64,000 nt of DNA from Helicobacter sp. 16-1353 (GCF_003288815.1 NZ_NHYM01000001.1:221357-285356); one strand, 5' to 3'; shown: positions 27,954 through 38,622, counted from the first letter of the stretch. Notes: generated by a model from the sequence alone, not told the origin. Translations and numbers: made by a program.

Positions 27954-28965
27954 CTTTATGATTCTCTCTTTAATATTAGCCATTTTTTCAATTTTAGTTG
28001 ATTTAGGCACCACTAGAGATGTTCCTACTCCAAAAGCTGATAATATACTTCATCTCTCAAATAATACAAATAAAATCAAAGAAATTGATAGAGAAATAGA
28101 ATATTTAGAAGAGCAAAATGACAAAGTAAGCACCTATACTAAGCAATATAAAAAGCGAGTTGATTACGATAAAAATCCAACCTCATCGGAAATACAAGAC
28201 TATAAAGATAATATAATTGAGGAAGTGGTTACAGAAAAAAAGCCTAAATACAATAAGATTCTTAAGGATTCTAAGCCAAAAATTGTAATTATCATTGATG
28301 ATATTGCAAATAAAAAACAATTAGAAGAAATAAAAAAAATAGACCTAAAGCTAACTCCTTCCATTTTTCCAATATCAAAAAATGATAAAGATATGCTAAA
28401 AATGGTAAATGAATTAGATTTTTTTATGATACATTTGCCATTAGAAGCAAAAAAATATACTGATGAATTAGACACAATAAAAGTAAATGACCCTGATATA
28501 AAAATACAAACAAAGATTGAAAATATTAAGAAAACAACACCAACAATAAAATATATCAATAATCACACAGGAAGTAAATTTACTGCCAATAAAGATGAAA
28601 TGGAAAGGCTTTTAAATATTTTAGATAGTCATAATATTATATTTATTGATAGCCGAACAACACCAGATTCTAAACTTAATGAAATCGCAAAAGAGCAAAA
28701 TAGACTTATATTATATAGAGATATTTTTATAGATAATAATCTAGATTCTCATTCGCTAAATAATCAATTACAAGAAGGTGTAAATCTTGCTAAACAACGA
28801 GGTTATGCCATACTCATAGCACACCCTCATAAAGAAACTTTAAGGGCTTTGAAACAAGCAAAAGATAGTATATTAAAAGATGTTGATATTATTTATATTG
28901 ATGAATTAAATAATATATTACAAGATGCAAAAGTTACGCAATATGCACAAAGAATCCATAAATGA
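27937..28965 (+). CDS. Divergent polysaccharide deacetylase family protein (YibQ/DUF610-like)
   Basis: A 342-residue protein with one N-terminal membrane anchor (FMILSLILAIFSILVDL), a coiled-coil linker (EIDREIEYLEEQND) and a C-terminal NodB-like fold: KIVIIIDDIAN, FFMIHLPLEAKK, NNHTGSKFT and FIDSRTTPDS, ending HPHKETLRAL. These match the divergent deacetylase family, in which activity is unproven. Periplasmic location is likely. The homologous gene sits next to dprA in Campylobacter. The start overlaps minE by 17 bases. Confidence 0.85.
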   Translation: MKKLHNFMILSLILAIFSILVDLGTTRDVPTPKADNILHLSNNTNKIKEIDREIEYLEEQNDKVSTYTKQYKKRVDYDKNPTSSEIQDYKDNIIEEVVTEKKPKYNKILKDSKPKIVIIIDDIANKKQLEEIKKIDLKLTPSIFPISKNDKDMLKMVNELDFFMIHLPLEAKKYTDELDTIKVNDPDIKIQTKIENIKKTTPTIKYINNHTGSKFTANKDEMERLLNILDSHNIIFIDSRTTPDSKLNEIAKEQNRLILYRDIFIDNNLDSHSLNNQLQEGVNLAKQRGYAILIAHPHKETLRALKQAKDSILKDVDIIYIDELNNILQDAKVTQYAQRIHK

Positions 28966-31073
28966 ATAAAAACATAAATATACTAAATAAATTTAATCTA
29001 AAAGGAAGTATATTAAGTATCAATAAAACAAATGATTCCATAGTAGTCGTAACACAAAATTATCAAGCATTTAGGATTGATATAAAAAATATCCAAATAA
29101 AAAATCTAACAACTCTTATTAATTCAAAATATCTGCCACATAAATATGCAAAAAATTCAAGTGCGAGTGATAAATTCGTATGTTTAGCAGAAGTCAACTC
29201 AAAAATTATCTCAATTGCAAAAATCACAGAATCTATAAATCTATTCCTTAAGCTAAAAAGCCATAAAAGTGATATTAGTGCTTCTTGTTTTTCAAAAGAT
29301 GGAAACTATCTCGCAAGTGGTGGTGAAGATGGTCGTGTGCATTTGTATGAAACAAATAATTTTAGAAAAATATTATCACTCCCTTATCGCCCAGATTATA
29401 TCTCATCATTAAATTTTTCAAAGGATTCTAGGTTTTTATTCGCATCTTGCTTCAATAAATCAAATATTATTTTTGATACGCAAAGGGCAAAAACTATTGG
29501 GATATTTAATACAAATGAGGTTGTAGAATGGGGAGATTTTTTTGATAATAACTCTAAATTATTTGTCATTTTGCGGAATCTAAATGCAATAATATATGAC
29601 ACTAGAGCAAATCAAGTTTTAAATATTTCAAGCCCTTTTACATCTTGGCCATCGATATTTTGCATAAATGATGAGGAAAATACAGCTATTGTTGGCTCAA
29701 GAGATTCCACTATTTATATAATAAACATAGAAAAAAATATAAAAATCTTTAGCCTAAAGCTTGAAAATTCCACTGGAATAAGTGCATTATGTCTGCATTT
29801 AGGGTATATATTTATAGGCTATACAAATGGTGAATTAGCTATTATAAGCTATAACGATAAAGATGATGAATTCAAAACAGCTTGTGAGAATAAAGACTAC
29901 AAAACAGCCGCTAATTTGCTTGATAAAAATATATTTTTATCACTTCTGCCTTGTTCAAAAATATTCGATGAGGATTGGGATAAAATCTTAAAAGATGCCA
30001 TAGAACTTTTAGGACAAAATAAAATAGATGAAGCATTGGAGATTGTAGAGCCATTCACAAAAGATATTTCTAAAAAAGAAGCATTTAATTTTTATCTAAA
30101 CAAAAAAGATGTGTTGAAAAAATTTCGAGAGCTAATTGATAATAGATTCTACGAAGAAGCCTATAATATGACTTTACAAACTAAATTTCTAACAAAAACA
30201 TCGCATTTTGAGATACTAGAAAATATTTGGTATAAATCGTTTAATACCGCAAAAAAACTATTAGAAGAAGATTCTGCGAATGTGGATATTGCCAAAAAAC
30301 ACTTGGAATTATTTCTAAAAACGCCTAAAAAAGAGGCGATTATGCAACTTTTAAATAATCTACATATATTTAGAGATGCTGAAAATTTCGTAAAAGAACA
30401 GAAATTTAAAGAATATTTTGCTTTAACTTCTAATTTTGGATACCTAAAAGATACTGAGTTGTATAAAAAAGTATTGCTATTGGGGGAGAATCTTTTTGAA
30501 AAAGCAATGTTTTATGAAAATAAAAATGAATATGACGAATTTCACAAAATAGCAAAATTTCTACAATCTTTCCCACAATACAAAGAAAGTATAACAACTT
30601 GTATGGTCGCAGTTGCAAAAAAAATAGAGATATTAAATCTCATAAAACAGAATAAAAAATATGATGTTTATAAACTTGCCATGGAATTTGAAGAATTACA
30701 ATATTTAGATGAATTTAAGGCGTATTGTGAGGAATTCAATGAAATATATCAACAAGCAAGAGAAATGGCTTTTAAGGGAATGCCAGAAGCATTAGAGGGC
30801 ATATTTAAAGATTATATTCAAATAAATTATTGGTTTGATAAAATAGAGCATACTTTTAAGATAGCTTATTTAGAAGAATTTAATAATAAAATAAAAAGCC
30901 AAGATAAGGTAAATTGGGAGCTAAGTATAAAACATTATATTAATATTTTTGGAAAAGATGATGATATAGTGGGATTCTGCGTTCAAAATAACTTTAAAAA
31001 ATTACTCGAGGGCGAAAATGATGAAAATGATTTTAGAGAGCCTTTTAGATTCCAAAAAACATTAATCCAATGA
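28962..31073 (+). CDS. WD40-repeat protein with a helical C-terminal half
   Basis: A 703-residue protein. The first ~300 residues form WD40-like blades (KSHKSDISASCFSKDGNYLA, SGGEDGRVHLYE; YISSLNFSKDSRFLFA), many of them degenerate. The remaining ~400 residues are helical and TPR-like (ACENKDYKTAANLLDKN, YEEAYNMTLQTK). No signal peptide or catalytic motif is seen, so a cytoplasmic scaffold is the best guess. It overlaps the genes on both sides by four bases, placing it in the minE-dprA operon. I do not know a function for it. Confidence 0.8.
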   Translation: MNKNINILNKFNLKGSILSINKTNDSIVVVTQNYQAFRIDIKNIQIKNLTTLINSKYLPHKYAKNSSASDKFVCLAEVNSKIISIAKITESINLFLKLKSHKSDISASCFSKDGNYLASGGEDGRVHLYETNNFRKILSLPYRPDYISSLNFSKDSRFLFASCFNKSNIIFDTQRAKTIGIFNTNEVVEWGDFFDNNSKLFVILRNLNAIIYDTRANQVLNISSPFTSWPSIFCINDEENTAIVGSRDSTIYIINIEKNIKIFSLKLENSTGISALCLHLGYIFIGYTNGELAIISYNDKDDEFKTACENKDYKTAANLLDKNIFLSLLPCSKIFDEDWDKILKDAIELLGQNKIDEALEIVEPFTKDISKKEAFNFYLNKKDVLKKFRELIDNRFYEEAYNMTLQTKFLTKTSHFEILENIWYKSFNTAKKLLEEDSANVDIAKKHLELFLKTPKKEAIMQLLNNLHIFRDAENFVKEQKFKEYFALTSNFGYLKDTELYKKVLLLGENLFEKAMFYENKNEYDEFHKIAKFLQSFPQYKESITTCMVAVAKKIEILNLIKQNKKYDVYKLAMEFEELQYLDEFKAYCEEFNEIYQQAREMAFKGMPEALEGIFKDYIQINYWFDKIEHTFKIAYLEEFNNKIKSQDKVNWELSIKHYINIFGKDDDIVGFCVQNNFKKLLEGENDENDFREPFRFQKTLIQ

Positions 31074-31867
31074 CACAAATAAATACACTAGAAAAGATTC
31101 CAGAATCTCTATTAAAGCTAAAATCACCGCCCAAAAAGCTATATTTTATTGGCGATACTAAATTACTTGATAACTTTAAAGTAGCCATTGTAGGCACAAG
31201 AAAACCAAATCAATATACAAAAAATATAACTGCTTTACTAGCTCAAAAAATTAGCAAATATGCAACTATTGTAAGTGGCGGAGCTATCGGCGTAGATTGT
31301 ATCGCACATACAAATTCATTTCCTAATACAATTATGATTTCCCCATCAAGCTTGGAGATAATCTACCCAAAAGAAAATATGCGATTAATCAAAAATATCG
31401 CAAAAGATGCTTTAATATTAAGCGAATATGAAAAAAACTATATGCCACAAAAATACAGCTTTTTAGAACGAAATAGAATCGTAATTGCACTAAGTGATAT
31501 AGTTATTTTACCGCAAGGCGATATAAATAGCGGGACAAGCTCGAGTGCTAGGATTGCAGAAATATTAAATAAACTAATTTTCACACTACCCCATAGATAT
31601 AAAGAAAGTCAGCTTACAAATCATCTAATAGAGCAAGGCAAGGCAAAGGCGATTTATGATATTGATAATTTTATAAAAGAAAATATACCTTTTATAGAAT
31701 CTCAAGTAGAATCCCAAGTGGAATCCACAACAAACGATGAGATTCTAGATTTTTGCAAAAATGCACCAAGTTTTGAAATGGCTTTTAGTAAATTTGGAAA
31801 TAAGATTTTAGAGTATGAATTTTTAGGACTTTTAGAGCGTAAAGGAAATATTATAACAATAAAATGA
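31070..31867 (+). CDS. dprA: DNA processing protein DprA
   Basis: A 265-residue protein that loads RecA on incoming single-stranded DNA during transformation. The Rossmann-like domain has VAIVGTRKPNQYTKN, IVSGGAIGVDCIAH and RNRIVIALSDIVILPQ-type motifs, and the C-terminus has a short winged-helix remnant. Between them is an ESQVESQVES run encoded by GATTC-type repeats. It lies between the WD40 gene and ruvX, overlapping both by four bases. Confidence 0.92.
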   Translation: MTQINTLEKIPESLLKLKSPPKKLYFIGDTKLLDNFKVAIVGTRKPNQYTKNITALLAQKISKYATIVSGGAIGVDCIAHTNSFPNTIMISPSSLEIIYPKENMRLIKNIAKDALILSEYEKNYMPQKYSFLERNRIVIALSDIVILPQGDINSGTSSSARIAEILNKLIFTLPHRYKESQLTNHLIEQGKAKAIYDIDNFIKENIPFIESQVESQVESTTNDEILDFCKNAPSFEMAFSKFGNKILEYEFLGLLERKGNIITIK

Positions 31868-32241
31868 TTGCTATTGATTTTGGATTAAAGCGTATAGGGA
31901 TTGCACAAAATTGCAATGGCGTAATAATCCCACTTAAACCGATAATACGAAAAAATAGAAACCAAGCTGCGAACGATTTAGACAAGATTCTATATGAAAA
32001 AAATACCAAGATTCTAGTAATAGGCGTAGCAAATGATGAGATGCAAAGCCGAATAAAGCATTTTACTACTTTGCTTAAATTTAAAGGTGAAATAGTTTTT
32101 GTAGATGAGAATCTCACTTCACAAGAAGCCGAGAATCTTATAAATAATCGAGATAATAGCCACACTCTAAGAAAAAATGGTGTAATAGATAGCTTATCTG
32201 CGATGATAATAATGCAAAGATATTTAGATAAATCCAAGTAA
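31864..32241 (+). CDS. ruvX: RuvX/YqgF family RNase H-fold resolvase
   Basis: A 125-residue protein with IAIDFGLKRIGIA at the start, a VFVDENLTSQEAE motif and a final DSLSAMIIMQRYLD, the YqgF pattern with acidic residues in RNase H positions. The family processes pre-16S rRNA and may resolve Holliday junctions. dprA-ruvX order is conserved in Helicobacter and Campylobacter. It overlaps dprA by four bases and appears to end the operon. Confidence 0.92.
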   Translation: MIAIDFGLKRIGIAQNCNGVIIPLKPIIRKNRNQAANDLDKILYEKNTKILVIGVANDEMQSRIKHFTTLLKFKGEIVFVDENLTSQEAENLINNRDNSHTLRKNGVIDSLSAMIIMQRYLDKSK

Positions 32242-32292
32242 TAAGTGCTATAGCTGCGAATTTTATTAATATTTTTAAGATTCTAAGATTTA

Positions 32293-32940
32293 TTAATATC
32301 TTTTATCACTACCGATAAAAATACGATTTTTTTCCTTAACGCAATCAAACACACTAAAACTTCCAGCAGCAGGGTCAAGAACAATGTCATTAATATCTGT
32401 GCAAGATTCAATGAGTGCTTTTTGCAAGCCCTTTGGTTTGCTATGAGGGTGGAGCTTTAGCTCTTGTGGGGATATTTTTTCACTCCAAATATCACGGATA
32501 TTGCGAATCTTCCAAGTGCCTTTTGCCCGAAGTGGCTTTTTTTGCAAGATTAAAAGATATTCGCTTTGCTTTCTTGTGCGATAGCCCATTCCCATTTTGC
32601 CCTTATCCCAAATAATTAAATCTACAATTTGCAATTTTGTATCTAAAAGCCAAGGATAAATTCCCTCGCATAAATGAAATTTATCAATCCAAAGCATTAG
32701 ATAATGGCTATTTTTTAAAACCCTATCAATCTCTAAAATAAATGCTTTTATCTTAGATTCTTCCATCTGGATTAATCTAAATCTACCTTTTTGCCTTTCT
32801 CCTTCATTTCCATATTTCATCTTATCTAAAACACCGCGATATTGTGGGTCAAAAAATGCTAAATCGATAGAATTATCTTGTATTTGTTTAAGCAAATCTA
32901 ATCCATCTATTTTTAGTTTTTTATTAATTAAATGTTTCAC
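32293..32940 (-). CDS. Orphan site-specific DNA methyltransferase (amino-MTase, beta-type order)
   Basis: A 215-residue protein with catalytic motif IV DPQY (FFDPQYRG, about residue 30) near the N-terminus and the SAM-binding motif I region DPAAGSFS near the C-terminus (about 190), the beta-class order of N6-adenine or N4-cytosine MTases. QMEE and [11 protein letters not shown] form the middle. No restriction endonuclease gene adjoins it. It is convergent with ruvX. The recognition sequence cannot be read from the protein. An orphan adenine MTase that marks DNA for uptake is known in Campylobacter (CtsM); equivalence is only a possibility. Confidence 0.85.
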   Translation of the reverse strand: MKHLINKKLKIDGLDLLKQIQDNSIDLAFFDPQYRGVLDKMKYGNEGERQKGRFRLIQMEESKIKAFILEIDRVLKNSHYLMLWIDKFHLCEGIYPWLLDTKLQIVDLIIWDKGKMGMGYRTRKQSEYLLILQKKPLRAKGTWKIRNIRDIWSEKISPQELKLHPHSKPKGLQKALIESCTDINDIVLDPAAGSFSVFDCVKEKNRIFIGSDKRY

Positions 32941-33066
32941 TTAATGCCTTTTTAGGATAGATTGTCTTTGTAGCAACATCTCCACAAAATCTTACTTTTA
33001 TTTATTTGGATTCAAGGTTTAAAAAGAGTTAGCTTATTTGTATAATACAACTTAAATATATTATTT

Positions 33067-33846
33067 TTAATCATCATTAATATCTACTAACCAAAAATAA
33101 CCTATATCATCATTTTTATTATATAAATCAATTTCTGCTACTATATATCCATATTCCTGTGATACTTTTTTGATTTTTCCTACCTTTATGCCTTCAAAAA
33201 ATATATCATCTAATCCATTAGTAACGACCTCATCACCCTCTTTAATCTCGCTCCAAGCATTAATATACTCAATGACAACATTACCACTAGCATTATTCTT
33301 TAGAATCCCGATAGATTTCGATTCTCCAATATATACACCATAACTTGCCTTAGAATCCCCATTTAAGATTCCAACTAAACCATTATCTTTATTTATAGCT
33401 ATGCCTGCAGCAAATCCATTCCTAATAAGACCAAAAACCTTATCAGTATCAGGATTTTTAAAATTATCTCCTTTTAACCAAACCTTAGAATATTTTCCCA
33501 TATTTACATATGAATAAGCTTCGACTAAAAATACATTTGGGAGAGATGGTTTTTTGTTTATTTCAAGTAATGTTGAAAGCTTTTGTATATTCTCTTCTAA
33601 GGCTAAAATAATTATTTCATTATGCTCGTTTATAATATCTACATTTCTTAATCGCTCAATTTCCTTAGCTTGACTAAAATATTTATCAATCGAAACACTA
33701 ATAGAATCCTTTAATGAAAAAATATTTTCTTTCATAAAATTACTAAATGATGTTATATAAACAAAAATCCCTTTATTTATCTCTAAAACGAATAAAAAAC
33801 ATACAAATACAATACATAACCAAAGGAATTTATTTTGTTTCTTCAT
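33067..33846 (-). CDS. mreC: Rod shape-determining protein MreC
   Basis: A 259-residue protein with an N-terminal membrane helix, a coiled coil (SQAKEIERLRNVDIINEHNE) and the beta-barrel periplasmic domain (GFAAGIAINKDNGLVG, then WSEIKEGDEVVTNGLDDIFFEGIKVG). The last motif is the MreC signature. It couples cytoplasmic MreB to the wall synthesis machinery. It follows mreB by ten bases. Confidence 0.92.
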   Translation of the reverse strand: MKKQNKFLWLCIVFVCFLFVLEINKGIFVYITSFSNFMKENIFSLKDSISVSIDKYFSQAKEIERLRNVDIINEHNEIIILALEENIQKLSTLLEINKKPSLPNVFLVEAYSYVNMGKYSKVWLKGDNFKNPDTDKVFGLIRNGFAAGIAINKDNGLVGILNGDSKASYGVYIGESKSIGILKNNASGNVVIEYINAWSEIKEGDEVVTNGLDDIFFEGIKVGKIKKVSQEYGYIVAEIDLYNKNDDIGYFWLVDINDD

Positions 33847-33856
33847 TTATGAAATA

Positions 33857-34894
33857 TTATTCTTCATACATTAATTGCTCTAAGATTCCATCTTCATCAA
33901 GGACTTTTCCTGTTCCTTTTGCAACTGAGAGTAATGGCTCATCAGCAACATAAACAGGAAGCCTAACAATATCTGCTAAATATTTATCAATCCCTCTTAT
34001 TAATGCCCCTCCACCAGTTAAAACAATACCATTTTCAACAATATCACCCGATAAATCAGGAGGCATAACCTCTAAAACACTTTTTAATGCATCTGCAACA
34101 TCGCGAAGTGGCTCTTTCATCGCCTCTCGAATGTCTTCACTTGTAAGCTCGATAGTATTTAAAAGTCCGCTAACTTGGTCTCTACCCTTAACTTGCATTG
34201 ATAATAATTCCTCTAGTGGAGAAGCGCAACCTATCTTGATTTTAATCTCTTCGCCTGTTCGCTCACCAATCAAGAGATTATATTTTTTTCTCACATAATC
34301 CACAATGGATTCGTCCATTTTATCACCTGCTACACGAATAGATTTACTTATCACAAGCCCACCTAATGAAACCACGCCAATCTCTGTAGTTCCACCACCA
34401 ATATCAATAACAAGACTTCCTTGCGGGTCTTTTACGGGAAGTCCCGCACCAATAGCTGCTGCCATTGGCTCTTCTATCAAATAAACTTCTCTAGCACCTG
34501 CACTTGTGGCGGATTCCTTAACTGCTTTTCGCTCAACTCCAGTTAATCCATAAGGCACACAAACTATAATTCTTGGGCGAATAAGTTTTTTTCTATTATG
34601 TGTTTTTTCTATAAAATGTCTAATCATCTTTTCGGACATATCAAAATTTGCTATAACGCCATTCCTCATAGGTCTTATAGCTTCTATGCCATCTGGCGTT
34701 TTACCCATCATTTCCTTAGCTTCTTTGCCAACAGCAAGGATTTTATTTCTACTATATTTATTACATTGAACAGCCACAATACTTGGCTCATTTATAACAA
34801 TACCCTGTCCTTTTACTAAAACAACCGTATTTGCTGTTCCTAGGTCTATTGCAATATCTTGCGAAAACATACCTATAATACTATCTAAAATCAT
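33857..34894 (-). CDS. mreB: Rod shape-determining protein MreB
   Basis: A 345-residue bacterial actin with phosphate loops DIAIDLGTANTVV and VIDIGGGTTEIGVVSLGG, and adenosine loop VLTGGGALIRGID. Length is normal. It lies in the fabZ-lpxA-clpX-mreB-mreC cluster, the same order as in Helicobacter pylori. All genes read leftwards in one probable operon. Confidence 0.97.
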   Translation of the reverse strand: MILDSIIGMFSQDIAIDLGTANTVVLVKGQGIVINEPSIVAVQCNKYSRNKILAVGKEAKEMMGKTPDGIEAIRPMRNGVIANFDMSEKMIRHFIEKTHNRKKLIRPRIIVCVPYGLTGVERKAVKESATSAGAREVYLIEEPMAAAIGAGLPVKDPQGSLVIDIGGGTTEIGVVSLGGLVISKSIRVAGDKMDESIVDYVRKKYNLLIGERTGEEIKIKIGCASPLEELLSMQVKGRDQVSGLLNTIELTSEDIREAMKEPLRDVADALKSVLEVMPPDLSGDIVENGIVLTGGGALIRGIDKYLADIVRLPVYVADEPLLSVAKGTGKVLDEDGILEQLMYEE

Positions 34895-34926
34895 TATTAA
34901 ACCTTTCCTTACAATTTTCTCTTAAA

Positions 34927-36204
34927 TCAAACTATTTTCTTTTTAGTTTTCCCATTATTTTTAACACTTTTCTTTATCAACATTGGGGGCTTATTGCCAG
35001 ATACAAAATCGCTTGTTATTATTAATTTACAACCGACATATTCTTTAATATCAAACATTAAATCAACCATCAAACCTTCCATAACAGCTCTAAGTGCTCT
35101 AGCTCCGGTTTTTCTATCAATCGCTTTTTGTGCTATTAATCTTAAGGCTTTTTCCTCGAATTCTAATTCTACATTATCGAGAGAAAACATTTTTTGATAT
35201 TGTTTAATTAAAGAATTTTTTGGTTTTAATAATATATTTAGCATCGCATCTTGATTTATCTCATTAAGTGTGGCGATTATATGAAGACGACCGATTAGCT
35301 CTGGAATCATTCCATAATTCATCAAATCACCAGAATCTACCAAATGAAAATAATTTTCATCGTTATTTATGGCTTTTTTATCGCTATTAAAACCTAGCAT
35401 ATTTCCACCCAATCGTTGTTTAATAATATCATTTAAACCATCAAATGCACCACCGCAAATAAATAAAATATTTGTTGTATCAATCTGGATAAATTCTTGA
35501 TGTGGATGTTTCCTGCCACCTTGTGGAGAAATATTTACTATGCTTCCTTCAATAATCTTTAATAATGCTTGTTGCACACCTTCGCCAGAAACATCTCTAG
35601 TTATTGAACGATTTTCGGAAACTCTTGCAATTTTATCTATTTCATCAATAAAAACTATACCCATTTGCGTTCTCTCTATATCGCAATCAGCCGCTTGATA
35701 AAGTCTTGTTAAAATATTTTCCACATCTTCACCAACATATCCAGCTTGTGTTAGACTAGTGGCATCAGATATTGCAATAGGAACATCTAGAAATTTTGCG
35801 AATGTTTGTGCCATTAGTGTTTTGCCACTTCCCGTTGGTCCTAATAATAAAATATTTGATTTCGTAATCTCAACATCATCATCACAAATCATATTTTTTT
35901 GCGAGATTCTTTTATAATGGTTATAAACTGCCACAGATAAAAGCTTTTTAGCCTCATCTTGACCTATTACATAGTCATCTAATGCGGATTTTAAAATCTT
36001 TGGAGATATATTGCTAAAATCTACAATATCCTCCTCATTATATTCTATATTGTCAATCCTATCATTTACCCTAACCATTGCCATAATACTTTCTATATCA
36101 TTCCTTTGACAACAATTATTACATATATAAAAATCCTTTTGAAAATAAATAGGATTCTCATCGCTCTCAAAAGAATGACATAAGCTACATCTTTTTTTAC
36201 TCAT
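34927..36204 (-). CDS. clpX: ClpX, ATP-dependent unfoldase of ClpXP
   Basis: 425 residues. N-terminal zinc-binding domain with C-x2-C (CSLCHSFES) and a second C-x2-C (ICNNCCQRN), Walker [14 protein letters not shown], Walker [13 protein letters not shown], sensor and arginine-finger regions including GRLHIIATL. The frame opens ten codons upstream, but the ATG at 36204 has a GAGGT site and gives the conserved MSKKRCSLC. It overlaps the end of lpxA by eight bases. Confidence 0.96.
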   Translation of the reverse strand: MSKKRCSLCHSFESDENPIYFQKDFYICNNCCQRNDIESIMAMVRVNDRIDNIEYNEEDIVDFSNISPKILKSALDDYVIGQDEAKKLLSVAVYNHYKRISQKNMICDDDVEITKSNILLLGPTGSGKTLMAQTFAKFLDVPIAISDATSLTQAGYVGEDVENILTRLYQAADCDIERTQMGIVFIDEIDKIARVSENRSITRDVSGEGVQQALLKIIEGSIVNISPQGGRKHPHQEFIQIDTTNILFICGGAFDGLNDIIKQRLGGNMLGFNSDKKAINNDENYFHLVDSGDLMNYGMIPELIGRLHIIATLNEINQDAMLNILLKPKNSLIKQYQKMFSLDNVELEFEEKALRLIAQKAIDRKTGARALRAVMEGLMVDLMFDIKEYVGCKLIITSDFVSGNKPPMLIKKSVKNNGKTKKKIV

Positions 36205-36970
36205 TAATAATACCTCGTTTATATGGAATACCACGCTTTGAATCTATAATAAACTTACAAATATATCTTATACTATCTCTTGTAGTTGTCTCTAAAAACT
36301 CTGCTGCCAATTCTTTAATAGGTTTATCTCCAGATAGTAGAATCTTATAGATATGGCTTATCTCATCTATCTCTTCATATGAAAATACTCTTCTCATTTT
36401 ATATTTATTTAAACCTCTAATTGTGGCTCGATTCCCCTCTGCTAAGCAATATGGAGGAATATCTTGAGATACTGCAGATGCCCCAGCTAACATACATCCA
36501 TCACCGATATTTACAAATTGATGGATAGCACTTAATCCGCCGATATTTACTTGATTTCCAATATGGATATGTCCGCCTAAAGTTGCACAATTCGCAAAAA
36601 CACAATCATTCCCAATAACACAATCATGAGCAATATGCACATATGCCATAAAAAGATTATTGTCCCCGATTAGCGTTTTTCCACCTTCGCCTGTGCCGGG
36701 AGAGAACATCGTAAATTCTCTAATCATATTATTTTTACCAATGATTAGCTCTGTTTTCTCACCCTTGTATTTCAAATCTTGCGGAGGATTCCCAAGAGCA
36801 GCATATGGGAAAATACTAGTTCCATCACCAATTGTAGTGTGTCCGCTTAAGCTTACATTATTATAAATCTTGCAGTTTTTGCCAATCTTTACATTTTCCC
36901 CGATAACGCAAAATTCCCCTATCGTTGTGCCCTCACCAATATGTTTTGTTTTAATTATCGATGTATTCAT
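36197..36970 (-). CDS. lpxA: UDP-N-acetylglucosamine acyltransferase LpxA
   Basis: A 257-residue left-handed beta-helix protein with hexapeptide repeats ([20 protein letters not shown] region), the catalytic His in [11 protein letters not shown], and the C-terminal helical domain. It catalyses the first step of lipid A synthesis. It follows fabZ with a six-base gap, the usual lpxA-fabZ link between lipid A and fatty acid synthesis. Confidence 0.96.
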   Translation of the reverse strand: MNTSIIKTKHIGEGTTIGEFCVIGENVKIGKNCKIYNNVSLSGHTTIGDGTSIFPYAALGNPPQDLKYKGEKTELIIGKNNMIREFTMFSPGTGEGGKTLIGDNNLFMAYVHIAHDCVIGNDCVFANCATLGGHIHIGNQVNIGGLSAIHQFVNIGDGCMLAGASAVSQDIPPYCLAEGNRATIRGLNKYKMRRVFSYEEIDEISHIYKILLSGDKPIKELAAEFLETTTRDSIRYICKFIIDSKRGIPYKRGIINE

Positions 36971-36976
36971 TTATTC

Positions 36977-37429
36977 TTAACTTTCTTCATCACCTAGCAT
37001 AGCTTTTAATTCTGCTTCTGCTACTAATTTATCATCTACAAATGCCTTTGCATCAAGCACCCAAATTTTGCCTTTAATTTTTATCACTTCAAGTTTATAT
37101 ACAAGTTTATCGCCGGGAATAACCATAGAGCGGAATTTCGCCTTATCGATAGTCATAAAATATACACTTTTATTATCAATCTCCTCTACTTTGTCGCCAT
37201 ATCCGCTACAAAATGCCAGAATCCCACCAGCCTGTGCCATTCCCTCGATGATAAAAACCCCAGGATAAAGTGGTCGCTTAGGAAAATGCCCCAAGAAAAT
37301 CGGCTCATTAATCGTTATATTTTTATAAGCCTCAATGCTTTTAAACTCTACCATCGAAGTAACCTTATCCACAAGTAATATGGGATATTTATGTGGCAAA
37401 ATTTTTAAAATTCTATCTATTTCTATCAT
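36977..37429 (-). CDS. fabZ: 3-hydroxyacyl-ACP dehydratase FabZ
   Basis: A 150-residue hotdog-fold enzyme of fatty acid elongation. PHKYPILLVDKV at the start, the catalytic His in FLGHFPKRPLYPGV, and the acidic residue in IEGMAQAGG are all present. Length is typical. Confidence 0.96.
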   Translation of the reverse strand: MIEIDRILKILPHKYPILLVDKVTSMVEFKSIEAYKNITINEPIFLGHFPKRPLYPGVFIIEGMAQAGGILAFCSGYGDKVEEIDNKSVYFMTIDKAKFRSMVIPGDKLVYKLEVIKIKGKIWVLDAKAFVDDKLVAEAELKAMLGDEES

Positions 37430-37492
37430 TAATTAATGTCCTAAAGGTTGAAATTTTATAAGAATCTTTAATTTTACTATATTATCTAATAA

Positions 37493-38614
37493 TTAAAGCT
37501 TAATAAGTTCAAAAATATCCATATTTTGAAATACACTATCTATATTGATTTTTACATTATCATCAATCATAGAATCTAAAACAATAAAAGGTTTTATGCT
37601 ATCTGCTCCTAGAATTTTTATCCTAAATTCTAATTCATCATCATAAAGCGGTGGATTATAAATCATATCATAAACATTTTTATAATCTTTCTTAAAAATT
37701 AAATTAATACTATTAATATCGATAAATAGGGCATTATCACAGAATCCAAGCATAATAGAAGCATTATTAAAACTTATCTTTTTCCAAAATATTTTCCCAC
37801 TTTTTAGATTCTTAACAGATTTAGAATGTGTAAAAATATAAGATGGCAAAACCATAGATTTTTTAGTAGAATCTTGATTTATTGGGTTGATTTTGACAAC
37901 AGAACCGCTTAAGAGTCTATAAGCATTAATTGTATTTTTTTGTAGAATGTGGGGAGTTTTATCTCTTTCAAATTTATTTAATTTAATAAAAATATCTAGA
38001 TTCCACTTTATGCTACCTTTTAGAATCTGCCCTCCTATATCATTGAATAATTCAAATGCTAGTTTATTTGCACGATTTCGTTGCTTTTCTAAAGCAAAAA
38101 AACAGCCACAATAATTTTGTCTATAAAGATTAGAATCTTTGGCTAATTTGCTTTGCCTTTGTGTGCCTCCATCGCTCCTAACATCAATCTTTACAAACTC
38201 AAGTCCAAATTGTTTTGCTATATTATCACCTAGCAAAAATAGCTCGTTTTGCCTTTTCATAGGACTTGCTAATAATGTTGTCGTTAGTGATTTTTCATCT
38301 AATTGTGATGCCAAAACTGCACTCTTAAATAATCTCTCATCAAAGCATAAAGAGCATCTTTCGCCTTTTTCTTCTTTGTATTCTAATCCTTTGATTTTGT
38401 CAAACCAAGATATAAAATCATAATCACCAACAATCAAATCAATATCTAGAATCTTACAACTTCTTTTGACATCAAAAAGTCGTAATTCATACTCTTCCTC
38501 TGGGTGAATATTTGGATTATAAAAAAACGCTATAAACTTCTCATTAGGATAGATTTTTTTAAGCTCTTGCAAGAAATAATGGCTATCAACAGAACAACAT
38601 ATATGAACGAGCAT
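37493..38614 (-). CDS. queH: Epoxyqueuosine reductase QueH with C-terminal extension
   Basis: A 373-residue protein. The N-terminal ~190 residues match QueH (DUF208): LVHICCSVDSHYF with the CC pair, FYNPNIHPEEEYELR, a GERCSLCF motif, TTLLASPMKRQ and YRQNYCGCFF. The paired cysteines hold a 4Fe-4S cluster and metal used in the last step of queuosine synthesis. The ~180-residue C-terminal part is an additional domain that I do not recognise. Confidence 0.9.
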   Translation of the reverse strand: MLVHICCSVDSHYFLQELKKIYPNEKFIAFFYNPNIHPEEEYELRLFDVKRSCKILDIDLIVGDYDFISWFDKIKGLEYKEEKGERCSLCFDERLFKSAVLASQLDEKSLTTTLLASPMKRQNELFLLGDNIAKQFGLEFVKIDVRSDGGTQRQSKLAKDSNLYRQNYCGCFFALEKQRNRANKLAFELFNDIGGQILKGSIKWNLDIFIKLNKFERDKTPHILQKNTINAYRLLSGSVVKINPINQDSTKKSMVLPSYIFTHSKSVKNLKSGKIFWKKISFNNASIMLGFCDNALFIDINSINLIFKKDYKNVYDMIYNPPLYDDELEFRIKILGADSIKPFIVLDSMIDDNVKINIDSVFQNMDIFELIKL

Positions 38615-38622
38615 AGAAATTC

